From: Palsa-504 sp963806335
GTDB lineage: Bacteria; Actinomycetota; Actinomycetes; Streptosporangiales; Streptosporangiaceae
Length of the DNA: 64,000 nt
Direction of reading: 5' to 3'
NCBI GenBank assembly: GCA_963806335.1
Contig: CAWDXO010000007.1
Location: forward strand, 62,001 to 126,000
Below, piece after piece: positions 34,867 through 42,241 of this stretch; positions within the stretch are counted from its first letter, which is position 1, and the number at the start of each line of letters is the position of its first letter. Both the position numbers and the translations under genes were made by a program. The notes below the pieces were generated by a model that saw only the letters and a program-made list of their open reading frames with translations, had not been told where the DNA came from and did not search any database.

Positions 34867-36032
34867 GCAGGCAGTCCCTTGGCCAGGATCTCGAGCTGGA
34901 TCTCATCGGTGCCGCCGCCGATACGCAGCACGCGGGCGTCCCTGAAGTGGCGCGCGACCGGCGTCTCCTCCAGGAAGCCGCTGCCGCCGAAGAGCTGTAC
35001 GCACTCGTCGACGATGCGGTTAGCCGCGATCGCGGCGTGGTACTTGGCCATGGCCACCGACGTGGCGGCCTCGGCGTGACCGCTGTCCAGGCGCGCCGCG
35101 GCCCGGTAGGTCAGCAGCCGCGCCGCCTCGAGCTCCACGGACAAGGCGGCGATCCGGTGCCTGATCGTCTGCAGGCCGATCAGCGGTGCACCGAACACCT
35201 CGCGGTCACGGGCGTAGGTCGTCGCGGCCTGCAGGCACTCTTCGGCGTGGCCGAGCCCCATCGCGGCGAGGGTGAGCCGCTCCAGCTGGAAAGCCGACAT
35301 GATCTGGTGAAAGCCCCGGTTCTCGGTGCCGAGTACCGCGTCGGCCGCGACCACGCAGTCGGAGAAGATGACTTCCCTGGTGTCGGAGGCGTGCCAGCCC
35401 ATCTTGCGCAGCGGCTGGCCCATGGACAGGCCCGGCGTGCCGGCCTCCACGATGAACGTGGTGATGCCGCGATGCCCGTCCGGCGAGGTGCGGGCGGCGA
35501 CCACGAGAACGTCCGCGATGCCGGCATTGGTGATGAACATCTTGGTGCCGTTGAGACGGAACCCCCCACCCAGCTCGCCGTCCCCATGCACGGGGGTGGC
35601 TCGGGTGGTGATGCTGCCGACATCCGACCCGGTGCCCGGCTCGGTGACGGCGATCGAGGCGATCTTCTCCCCGGAGACCAGGCCCGGCAGGTAACGGGCG
35701 CGCTGCTCACCGGTGCCGAAACGGTCGATATGCGGCGCCGACATGTAGCCGCTGACCAGCGCGGTGACCGCGATGCCGCCACTGGCCCGGGCCAGCTCCT
35801 CGGCGAGCACGACGATGGCGAGCGCGTCGCCGCCGCCTCCGCCGTACTCTTCGGCGATCGACAGCCCGAGCAGGCCGGCGCCGCCCATCTCCTTGAGCAG
35901 CGTGGCGGGGGGACGCCCCGCCGCCTCGGATTCATCGACCACCGGCCGCACGTGGCGGTCCACGAAGGCCCGGACGCTGGCCCGGAACTCCTCGTGCTCT
36001 TGGTCAACTTCCCAGTTCATAGCTGCGGTCAT
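34863..36032 (-). CDS. fadE19: Acyl-CoA dehydrogenase (isovaleryl-CoA type, FadE19-like)
   Basis: 389 residues. IASIAVTEPGTGSDVGSITT, LNGTKMFITNAGIADVLVVA, AGTPGLSMGQPLRKMGWHAS, QTIRHRIAALSVELEAARLL and the C-terminal QLFGGSGFLEETPVARHFRD are hallmark acyl-CoA dehydrogenase blocks. It is the first gene of a seven-gene operon whose order and content match the M. tuberculosis Rv2498c-Rv2506 leucine region, suggesting isovaleryl-CoA as substrate. The intergenic palindrome that separates it from the divergent TetR gene lies 20-40 bp upstream of its ATG. Confidence 0.93.
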   Translation of the reverse strand: MTAAMNWEVDQEHEEFRASVRAFVDRHVRPVVDESEAAGRPPATLLKEMGGAGLLGLSIAEEYGGGGGDALAIVVLAEELARASGGIAVTALVSGYMSAPHIDRFGTGEQRARYLPGLVSGEKIASIAVTEPGTGSDVGSITTRATPVHGDGELGGGFRLNGTKMFITNAGIADVLVVAARTSPDGHRGITTFIVEAGTPGLSMGQPLRKMGWHASDTREVIFSDCVVAADAVLGTENRGFHQIMSAFQLERLTLAAMGLGHAEECLQAATTYARDREVFGAPLIGLQTIRHRIAALSVELEAARLLTYRAAARLDSGHAEAATSVAMAKYHAAIAANRIVDECVQLFGGSGFLEETPVARHFRDARVLRIGGGTDEIQLEILAKGLPA

Positions 36033-36052
36033 GAAGAGACTCCGTGCTTGCT

Positions 36053-36072
36053 ACTAATGAACATTCATTAGT
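36053..36072. promoter_or_regulatory. Perfect 20-bp operator for the divergent TetR regulator
   Basis: ACTAATGAA-CA-TTCATTAGT: perfect 9-bp arms around a CA centre, between the divergent fadE19-like gene and the TetR gene (56-bp gap). It is the only long inverted repeat there and AT-rich against the GC background, as expected for a TetR dimer site that shuts both promoters. Confidence 0.85.
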
Positions 36073-36089
36073 ACCGTAGGCTACTGCGC

Positions 36090-36680
36090 GTGGAGAGGTC
36101 AACCGTTACCAGCCCGGGCTCCGTGCTCGACGCGGCCTGCCTGCTTTTCGCCGACCGCGGCTATCACGGCACCTCGATGAAGGACATCGCCGAGGCCCTC
36201 GGCGTCCGGGCGCCCAGCCTGTACAACCACGTCGCCTCCAAGCAGGAGATCCTGTACGCGATCATGGACAAGGCGATGGACCGCGCGATCACCGCTCAGG
36301 AGGAGGCACTGGAAGGCGTCGACGACGTGTCCGAGCAGCTCCGCCGGGCGACGGAATCCCTCGTGCTGGATTTCCTGCGCTACCCGGCCGAGGTAACCGT
36401 CTGCAACACCGAGGTGCGCAGCCTCGACCCCGGGCATCGCCTCGCCATCGTGGCCAAGCGCGACCGGTACGCCGCCCGGGTGCGCCGGATCATCGAGCAG
36501 GGCTGCCGCAGCGGCCGGTTCCGGACCCGCACGCCGCAGATCGCCGCTTTCGCCGTGCTCGAGATGGGCAACAGCGCGAAGTCCTGGTTCAAGCCCGGCG
36601 GGCTTTTCACCGACACCCGCGTGGCCAGCGAGTACGGCGAGTTCGCGCTACGCGTCGTGGGCTGCACGCGGCCCGGCTAG
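36090..36680 (+). CDS. TetR-family transcriptional regulator of the leucine/isovalerate-type operon
   Basis: 196 residues from GTG 36090. The helix-turn-helix (about 11-55) reads VLDAACLLFADRGYHGTSMK then DIAEALGVRAPSLYNHVASK; a TetR C-terminal ligand domain follows with AAFAVLEMGNSAKSWFKPGG. A TAGGCT box 8 bp before the GTG suggests a leaderless transcript. It is divergent from the catabolic operon, corresponding in position to Rv2506 in M. tuberculosis. The ligand is probably an acyl-CoA of the pathway (inferred). Confidence 0.93.
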   Translation: MERSTVTSPGSVLDAACLLFADRGYHGTSMKDIAEALGVRAPSLYNHVASKQEILYAIMDKAMDRAITAQEEALEGVDDVSEQLRRATESLVLDFLRYPAEVTVCNTEVRSLDPGHRLAIVAKRDRYAARVRRIIEQGCRSGRFRTRTPQIAAFAVLEMGNSAKSWFKPGGLFTDTRVASEYGEFALRVVGCTRPG

Positions 36681-36694
36681 GAAACGCGAACACC

Positions 36695-36738
36695 GTCAGC
36701 ATATGTTGACGAAACACGGTAGGTCAGCATATGCTGAC
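36695..36738. promoter_or_regulatory. Paired palindromes upstream of the HTH-ClpN pair
   Basis: GTCAGCATATGTTGAC (36695-36710, one mismatch) and the perfect GTCAGCATATGCTGAC (36723-36738), with centres 28 bp apart. The second covers the ATG at 36731. They are likely operators, plausibly for the small HTH protein encoded next (autoregulation is inferred). Confidence 0.75.
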
Positions 36739-36964
36739 GAGCGTGGAAACGACTCTCCAGATCGCAGAAGGCGCCGCCAGCGACGACCCCGAAGTCGGCC
36801 TGCGCGCGGTCGCCGCCCTTCGTACGCTGGCCGAACGGCTGGAATTGCTCCAGGTCCAGAACGCGCGAGACCGCGGCTGGTCCTGGCAGGACATCGCCAG
36901 CCGTCTCGGCGTCACCAAGCAGACCGTCCATCGCAAATACGGCCGCCTGACCGGGAGGCGATGA
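36731..36964 (+). CDS. Small helix-turn-helix DNA-binding protein
   Basis: 77 residues from ATG 36731, or 73 from GTG 36743 if the palindrome over the ATG is untranslated. An N-terminal helix pair (PEVGLRAVAALRTLAERLEL) is followed by a clear HTH, RGWSWQDIASRLGVTKQTVH then RKYGRL. Small HTH proteins of this kind commonly sit just before Clp N-domain genes in actinomycetes. Its TGA overlaps the next gene's ATGATG, so the two are translationally coupled. Confidence 0.85.
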   Translation: MLTSVETTLQIAEGAASDDPEVGLRAVAALRTLAERLELLQVQNARDRGWSWQDIASRLGVTKQTVHRKYGRLTGRR

Positions 36965-37684
36965 TGTTCGAGCGCTTCACCGAAGGCGCGCGTCTCGTCG
37001 TCGTCCAGGCCCAGGCGGAAGCCCGCAGGCTCGGGCATCACTACATCGGCTGCGAGCACCTGCTGCTGGCCGCGGCGGGGGGCGAGCCAGGCCAGCGCGG
37101 TCCTGCGCGAGCAGGGCGTCACGCCGGACCGCGTCGAGGCGGAAATACTGCGTACCATCGGGCGCGGGCACGCCGCCGACCCGCTAGGCGGCCTCGACCG
37201 CGAGGCGCTGGCCGCTATCGGGATCGACCTGGACGTGGTGCGCGCACGGATCGAGGCCGCGTTCGGGCCCGATGCCCTGACCCGGGCGGTGCTGGCCCAT
37301 AGGCGGGCCAGCCAGGCCCGCGGGCGGGGCAGGCGCCCGTCCTGGGGGAAAGGTCCCGTGGCCGAACTGATGCGCCGCCGGCGTTCCCGGCGCGCCCGGC
37401 GCTGCGCGTCCCCGGGGCTGGCCCCCCGTACCATTTCTTCCGCGCGGTTCCCCGACCCGGCTGCCCGCGGGCGCATCCCGTTCACGCCGCGCGCCAAGAA
37501 GACCCTGGAGCTCTCGCTGCGCGAGTCATTGGCCCTGAAGGACAACTACATCGGCGTGCAGCACCTCCTCCTGGCCCTGCTCGCCGGGAAGGACGGGATG
37601 GTGCCGCAGATTCTCCCGGCCCTCGGCGCCTCGAGCGAGCCGCTGCGCGCCGCCATCCTCGCCCGCTACCGCCGTGCAAGCTGA
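36961..37684 (+). pseudogene. Clp N-terminal-domain protein, single-base frameshift
   Basis: Reads MMFERFTEGARLVVVQAQAE then ARRLGHHYIGCEHLLLAAAG, a Clp_N repeat. One extra G at about 37091 moves the frame to SAVLREQGVTPDRVEAEILR, a charged linker, then a second repeat FTPRAKKTLELSLRESLALK with NYIGVQHLLLALLAGKDGMV. Without that base it is a 240-residue two-repeat protein (724 bases present = 241 codons plus one). It has no AAA+ module, so it is an adaptor-like ClpC N-domain protein, perhaps a decoy or heat-shock sensor. Confidence 0.82.
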
Positions 37685-37726
37685 TCCGGGGTCGCCAGTG
37701 ATAGCCGGCCCGCAGGCCATTCAACC

Positions 37727-37752
37727 TTGACTATGACGATCGTCATAGTCAA
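37727..37752. promoter_or_regulatory. Perfect 26-bp palindrome upstream of the tautomerase gene
   Basis: TTGACTATGACGA followed directly by its exact reverse complement. It starts 77 bp before the tautomerase ATG and includes a TTGACT -35-like hexamer. It is very probably an operator. No regulator gene of matching type lies beside it apart from the HTH gene 0.8 kb upstream, whose own sites have a different sequence. Confidence 0.8.
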
Positions 37753-37803
37753 CGATGGAGACCGTCTACCCGCGACTCGCGCCGGAAACCAGAGGAGCTT
37801 CCC

Positions 37804-38244
37804 ATGCCCATGATCGATGCCTACGCGGTGGCCGGGACGTTCGCCGACAAGCACCGGCTGGCTGCGGACCTCGCGGCCGCCGTCATGACGGTCGAGCAGG
37901 TCCCGGACATCCCGATGTTCCGCCAGAACACCGCGGCGTTCATCCACGACCTCCCGGCGGACTCCCTGTCCAACGTGGACGGCGACAGCAACTACGTGCG
38001 CGTCCAGGTCCTGACCAACGCCGGCGCGCTGGACCGCGACAAGCAGCTCGCCGTCGTGCGCCAGCTCACCGACATCGTCGCCCAGGCCGCGGGCGATCCC
38101 ACCCTGGTCGACCGCACCTGGGTCCTGCTGACCGAGGCCCCCGAGGGCGGCTGGGGCCTGCACGGCCACGCGAACACCAACGCCGAGCTGGTTACCACGG
38201 CACGCGCCCAGATTGCGGAGCTGAAGAGCGCGTCCGGGGGGTAG
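37804..38244 (+). CDS. Tautomerase-superfamily protein
   Basis: 146 residues; AGGAG lies 7 bp before the ATG. After Met removal the N-terminus is Pro (MPMIDAYAVAGTF), the general base of 4-oxalocrotonate tautomerase-like enzymes. A second half (NYVRVQVLTNAGALDRDKQL and DPTLVDRTWVLLTEAPEGGW) suggests a fused, MSAD- or cis-CaaD-like double domain. Substrate unknown. It is placed just after a 26-bp palindrome, so probably inducible. Confidence 0.87.
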   Translation: MPMIDAYAVAGTFADKHRLAADLAAAVMTVEQVPDIPMFRQNTAAFIHDLPADSLSNVDGDSNYVRVQVLTNAGALDRDKQLAVVRQLTDIVAQAAGDPTLVDRTWVLLTEAPEGGWGLHGHANTNAELVTTARAQIAELKSASGG

Positions 38245-38306
38245 CGGGACCCGCGGCGCTCCCCCGGCGGTCCACGTCGCCATGGCGGACGATTCAGGTG
38301 GGCCAG

Positions 38307-38370
38307 GGCAGGAACCGATGCCCGTTCGGCACAAAAAGATCTTTTGACCGAACGAACATAGGTGCCTGCC
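38307..38370. repeat. 64-bp imperfect inverted repeat (dispersed motif, two arms)
   Basis: The left arm begins GGCAGGAACCGATGCCCGTT and ends in CAAAAAGATC. The right arm, read on the other strand, begins GGCAGGCACCTATGTTCGTT and ends TCAAAAGATC. They share a GATC centre. The left-arm motif recurs alone at 56348-56380. It lies between the tautomerase and PAP2 genes and is not a simple terminator. Confidence 0.7.
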
Positions 38371-38409
38371 TGCGGCCATATCCGGGTCCGGCGGCGGTAC
38401 CTTCGGGAT

Positions 38410-39027
38410 ATGGCCGCATCTCAGGCAGGCAGGTCGCCCGCGCAGCTGGTCACCTACCTGCTCGAGCCGAAGAACTGGCTGATCGTCACCGTCCTGGGCA
38501 TCGGCGGGCACGCCGACGGGCTGGCGGGCCTCGGCTGGGGGCTGCTGGCCGCGCTGTTCACCGCGGTGCTGCCCACCCTGTTCATCGGCTACGGCATCCG
38601 GCACGGCCGCTGGGACGACCGGAACGTGGGCGCGCGACGGCCCCGGCTCATCGTGCTGGGGTTCATCACGACGTCGGTCGCGGCCGGGCTGATCCTGCTG
38701 ATCGCCGGGGGCGCGCCCGCGTTGCTGACTGGCTATCTGGCCCTCATGCTGGCCAGCGTGGCGTTGCTGGCGGTCATCACCACGGTGTGGAAGATCTCCA
38801 TCCACTGCGCGGTCGCGTCGGGTTCGGTGGCCGTCCTCGCCCTCACCTACGGGCCGCTCGTACTTTCCGGCTACCTGCTCGTCGCGCTGCTGGGCTGGTC
38901 CCGGGTGGCGCTCGGGGACCACAGCACCGCCCAGGTCGTGGGCGGCACCGTGCTAGGCGCCCTGGCGGCCGGCCTGGCCTACGCCGCCCTGGTCCGCTTA
39001 ACCGGCCCGTACCGCTTCCTCCGGTAG
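38410..39027 (+). CDS. PAP2-superfamily membrane phosphatase-like protein
   Basis: 205 residues from ATG 38410. Five hydrophobic helices with the PAP2 signature: VWKISIHCAVASGSVAVLAL then GWSRVALGDHSTAQVVGGTV. The Arg, His and Gln/Gly-rich tail of the third motif are intact, but the first motif's usual K-x6-RP is not obvious, so activity is uncertain. Members dephosphorylate lipid phosphates. The 3' end overlaps the convergent DUF998-like gene by 30 bp. Confidence 0.82.
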   Translation: MAASQAGRSPAQLVTYLLEPKNWLIVTVLGIGGHADGLAGLGWGLLAALFTAVLPTLFIGYGIRHGRWDDRNVGARRPRLIVLGFITTSVAAGLILLIAGGAPALLTGYLALMLASVALLAVITTVWKISIHCAVASGSVAVLALTYGPLVLSGYLLVALLGWSRVALGDHSTAQVVGGTVLGALAAGLAYAALVRLTGPYRFLR

Positions 39028-39657
39028 CGCTACCGGCCGCCGCCGCGACACGGAAAGGCAGGACAGGACTACGATCAGCGGCCATATCGCCTGCGCGGCG
39101 CCCGCGGCCCGCTCCGCGAGCCCGGCCTGCCCGGCGCCGAGGATCAGCTCGGCGCCGAACCACGCGACGGGGCCGAGCAGCACCGCGACGGCCGCCGCGG
39201 CCGCGGCGGGCCGGAGGGCCCACGGCACCGCCGGCCCGCGGCGCCAGGCCCAGGCCGGCCAGGTGGCCACCCCGGCGAACCCGACCGACGCCGCGATAAT
39301 GTGCGGCACCGGATACGCCTGCCCCGCGTGTTCGGGGTTGGCCGCCACCAGCATGCCCCCGACCGCCCCCGCGATCAGGATCAGCCGTCCCGTGCTCCTG
39401 GCCGGCCGCAGCGCGAGCGCCGTGACGATGTAGCAGCTGCCGACCAGCAGGAACGTCAGCGTCATGACCCACCGGTCGGTCGCGCCCGGCGCGGCGAGCG
39501 CGCTGACCGTATCGGCGACCGGATCGTACTGCTCGTACTGCGGCTGCAAGCTGGCGGCGACCGTCCACCCGCCGACCATCAGGACCGGAGCCAGCGCCGC
39601 CGAAACCACGCCCCACCAAGGAACGTCCCGCATGGCACTACCGTAGGCCAACGCCAT
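38998..39657 (-). CDS. DUF998-like integral membrane protein
   Basis: 219 residues (211 if started at the ATG at 39633, MRDVPWWGVV). Six hydrophobic segments; WWGVVSAALAPVLMVGGWTV, DPVADTVSALAAPGATDRWV and GAVGGMLVAANPEHAGQAYP follow the DUF998 pattern. No enzymatic residues are assigned. It is convergent with the PAP2 gene. Function unknown. Confidence 0.78.
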   Translation of the reverse strand: MALAYGSAMRDVPWWGVVSAALAPVLMVGGWTVAASLQPQYEQYDPVADTVSALAAPGATDRWVMTLTFLLVGSCYIVTALALRPARSTGRLILIAGAVGGMLVAANPEHAGQAYPVPHIIAASVGFAGVATWPAWAWRRGPAVPWALRPAAAAAAVAVLLGPVAWFGAELILGAGQAGLAERAAGAAQAIWPLIVVLSCLSVSRRRPVALPEEAVRAG

Positions 39658-40036
39658 CCGGCGGCCTCGGCGAGGTCAGTACGGCACCCTCCAGGCCGCC
39701 TCACAGGTCCCGTTAACCCCACACAACCCGCCACCACCGCCTCGTGCGTGCCAGTCGAAAATTAGCACGGAAGATCCGAGCTACGTGGAAGATCATAGAG
39801 CCCTGGAGTCCCTAAAAACCTCCACGTAACGCAAATCTTCCATGATCTTCCGGCGGCCGCGCGTACCGTGGCGCGCTCGCGCACCGCAAGCGGGCACCGG
39901 ATCACAGACCGGGCACCCGTCACCTGCCGCAGTGGCTAGAACTCCTCATCATTGACCAACTGCAACCTAGCCCGATGGGCGCTTGTGAGCTCGTGCGCAG
40001 CCCCGGTGAGTACGCTTTATCTGGGAGTGGCTCAGC
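39658..40036. other. Gap with GGAAGATC repeats, no gene seen
   Basis: Around 39771-39852 the motif GGAAGATC occurs twice and its complement GATCTTCC / AATCTTCC twice, giving inverted pairs with ACGTGGA / TCCACGT. Such nested repeats may form a terminator after the region or a protein-binding site. No frame looks coding. Confidence 0.4.
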
Positions 40037-40084
40037 GCAGTCATGTTCCGCCCTGATACCGCAGTCATGTTCCGCCCTGATACC
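40037..40084. repeat. Perfect 24-bp direct tandem duplication
   Basis: GCAGTCATGTTCCGCCCTGA-TACC is present twice back to back, 93 bp before the TPR gene start. It may affect that gene's promoter. Confidence 0.9.
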
Positions 40085-40176
40085 AATGAAGCTGATTTGC
40101 CCGGTGGAGAGGTCCGCCTGATGGAACGGTCAACTCGAGCCATAAAGCGGGCGGTGAGACGGCAGGAGGATCCGAG

Positions 40177-41511
40177 ATGGCCAAGGAGTTCGCGGATCGC
40201 TGGGGTGTTCCGGTCCGGGCCGGTAGCGCCGACGCGGTGGCGCTCCTTGACCAGGCCATCGAGGACCTGGCCACGCTGGGCGGCGACCCGGTAGCCGACG
40301 CGGAGGCGGCGGTGGGCGCCGACGACAGCCTGGTCCTGGGCCACATATACCGCGCCTACCTCAACCTGTACGGCACGACCCCCGCGGGGATCTCCGCGGC
40401 CAGCGAGATCCTCAAGCAGCTGGACGAGACCGTGATGGGCGAGCGGGAGGCCCATCACATGCGTGCCGCTCAGCACTGGGTCGCGGGTGACTGGGAAGCC
40501 ACCACCCGCTCGCTCGAGCGGGCCCTGCTGCGCCATCCGCGCGACCTGCTCGCGCTCAAGGTGGCCCAGGATCTGTACTTCTTCCTGGGCAACCGGCTCG
40601 AGCTCCGCGACACCGCGGCCCGGGTCCTGCCCGCGTGGCCGCGCGAGCAGCCTGGCTGGGGCTACGTGCAGGGCATTTACGCGTTCGGCCTGGAGGAGAA
40701 CGCGGATTACCGGCAGGCGGAGACTCGCGCCCGGGCCGCGCTCGACCACAACCCCGGGGATGTGTGGTCCGTGCACGCGCTGGCGCACGTCTACGAGATG
40801 GAAGGCAGCCAGCAGGACGGCGTGAAGTTCCTCACCGCATCGGCTGGCGACTGGTCCGGCAGCTTCTTCGCCATCCACAACTGGTGGCACCGGAGCCTGT
40901 ACCACCTTGAGCTCGGCGAGATCTCCGAGGCGCTCGCACTGTACGACGGACCCATCCGCGCGGGCCGGTCCACCGAGTGGCTCGACGTGGTGGACGCCGC
41001 CGCCCTGCTGTGGCGGCTGTCCCTGCTGGGCGTCGACGTCACCGAGCGCGCCGCCAGCCTCGCGGCCGACATCGACGACCTCGCCGGAAGCCCCGTCTAC
41101 GTGTTCAACGACTGGCACGCGGTAATGGCGTTCGGCCTGGCCGGGGACCACGCGCGCAACGACCTGGTGATCGCGGCCAACCGGCACCTGACCGCGCCGA
41201 CCAACCGGGGAGCGGCCGAGCGAGCCGGCCTGGCGCTGCTCGAGGCCTTCAGCGCGTTCGCCGCCGGACGCCCGGACCGGACCATCGACCTGCTCATCGA
41301 CATCCGGCCGCGGGCTAACGCCGCCGGCGGCAGCCACGCGCAACGCGACATCATCGACCTCACCCTGATCGCCGCCGCGGCCCGGGCCGGAGATGACGCC
41401 CTGGCCCGCGCACTGGTCACCGAGCGGGTGGCGCGCAAGCCGGCCGCCGAGGCGTCGGCCCGCCAGCTGGTGATCGAGAACGGCGGCTCCGCCGACGCGC
41501 TGCGCTGGTGA
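40177..41511 (+). CDS. TTC38-like tetratricopeptide-repeat protein
   Basis: 444 residues; AGGAGG lies 8 bp before the ATG. Helical repeats include HHMRAAQHWVAGDWEATTRS and DVWSVHALAHVYEMEGSQQD. The diagnostic central block is FFAIHNWWHRSLYHLELGEI, as in human TTC38 and its bacterial relatives. The fold suggests protein-protein contacts; the biochemical role is unknown. The stop codon is the first part of a 15-bp tandem array. Confidence 0.9.
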   Translation: MAKEFADRWGVPVRAGSADAVALLDQAIEDLATLGGDPVADAEAAVGADDSLVLGHIYRAYLNLYGTTPAGISAASEILKQLDETVMGEREAHHMRAAQHWVAGDWEATTRSLERALLRHPRDLLALKVAQDLYFFLGNRLELRDTAARVLPAWPREQPGWGYVQGIYAFGLEENADYRQAETRARAALDHNPGDVWSVHALAHVYEMEGSQQDGVKFLTASAGDWSGSFFAIHNWWHRSLYHLELGEISEALALYDGPIRAGRSTEWLDVVDAAALLWRLSLLGVDVTERAASLAADIDDLAGSPVYVFNDWHAVMAFGLAGDHARNDLVIAANRHLTAPTNRGAAERAGLALLEAFSAFAAGRPDRTIDLLIDIRPRANAAGGSHAQRDIIDLTLIAAAARAGDDALARALVTERVARKPAAEASARQLVIENGGSADALRW

Positions 41512-41595
41512 GGTCCGGGCTGGTGAGGTCCGGGCTGGTGAGGTCCGGGCTGGTGAGGTCCGGGCTGGTGAGGTCCGGGCTGGTGAGGTCCGGCC
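41506..41595. repeat. 15-bp tandem repeat x6 containing the TPR gene's stop codon
   Basis: TGGTGAGGTCCGGGC repeated six times (last copy one change). The first unit holds the gene's last Trp codon and TGA stop, so each further unit adds another in-frame TGA. It looks like a slippage expansion of the gene end. Confidence 0.95.
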
Positions 41596-41661
41596 CTGAA
41601 TTCGCCGTTGTTTTCCGCGGCCACCGCGGGTTCGGTATTCCCCGGGTTACGGCCGGTAGCC

Positions 41662-41745
41662 TGTGGATGGCTTGTGCATAAGGCGGTGGAAAACCACCGC
41701 TCAGTGGGAGTAACGGGCTGCGTTCTGTGGATAATTTGTGGATAC
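41662..41745. promoter_or_regulatory. Cluster of DnaA-box-like 9-mers
   Basis: Within 84 bp, all in one orientation: TGTGGATGG (41662), TGTGCATAA (41673), the exact E. coli-type box TGTGGATAA (41726) and TGTGGATAC (41737). Local AT content rises after the last one. No dnaA, dnaN or other replication gene is near. It could be a DnaA-titrating or minor binding site; chance cannot be excluded. Confidence 0.4.
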
Positions 41746-41964
41746 CAAGAAAATCAGAAATGAACCGCCGTAAAACCTTGCATGTCATCCGCCGAGGCAG
41801 TAGAAATACATTCACCGTTGGAAACGGGCATCACCCGGGGGTGACCCCGGGGACGTGGGAGGAGCCGGGAAACCGGTGCCTAGTGCGGATGCTTGGCACT
41901 GGCGGGTGGTCCGCAGTGCCAGCGAAAGCCAGGCAACTGGCCGGTCTGGTGCGGTGAGACCGGG

Positions 41965-42001
41965 CAAGGTCCCCTCCGTCTCATACATGGAGGGGACCTT
42001 G
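41965..42001. terminator. 13-bp-stem hairpin with T-rich tail
   Basis: CAAGGTCCCCTCC pairs exactly with GGAGGGGACCTTG around an 11-base loop and is followed by TTCTATTCT. It lies in the 730-bp gap between the TPR gene and the sigma factor gene. It is the best intrinsic terminator in the window, yet the nearest upstream gene ends 450 bp earlier, so an unseen transcript may end here. Confidence 0.7.
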
Positions 42002-42241
42002 TTCTATTCTGCCCGGCACAGGCGTTTCAGCCCCGACAAACACGCCCGCAAGGGCCAGAATGCGGACCGCGGCAACGAGCTGCAGGAAACGGTGCCCGAT
42101 TATCCGCCGCCATCGGTAGACACGCCGTCTAGATATCCGCATCGGTCAAATAAGCGCCGTCGGCACGCATCCTGAGAACGGCCGTATTCCGGATGGGAAA
42201 TGACCGCGAATAACCGGTTTACGGCAGTGAACCGCAGCCGC

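Noticed and set aside
41662..41745. Interpretation of the DnaA-box-like cluster as oriC
   Set aside because: dnaA, dnaN, recF, gyrB and parAB are all absent nearby and only one box is exact; kept as a possible DnaA binding site only.
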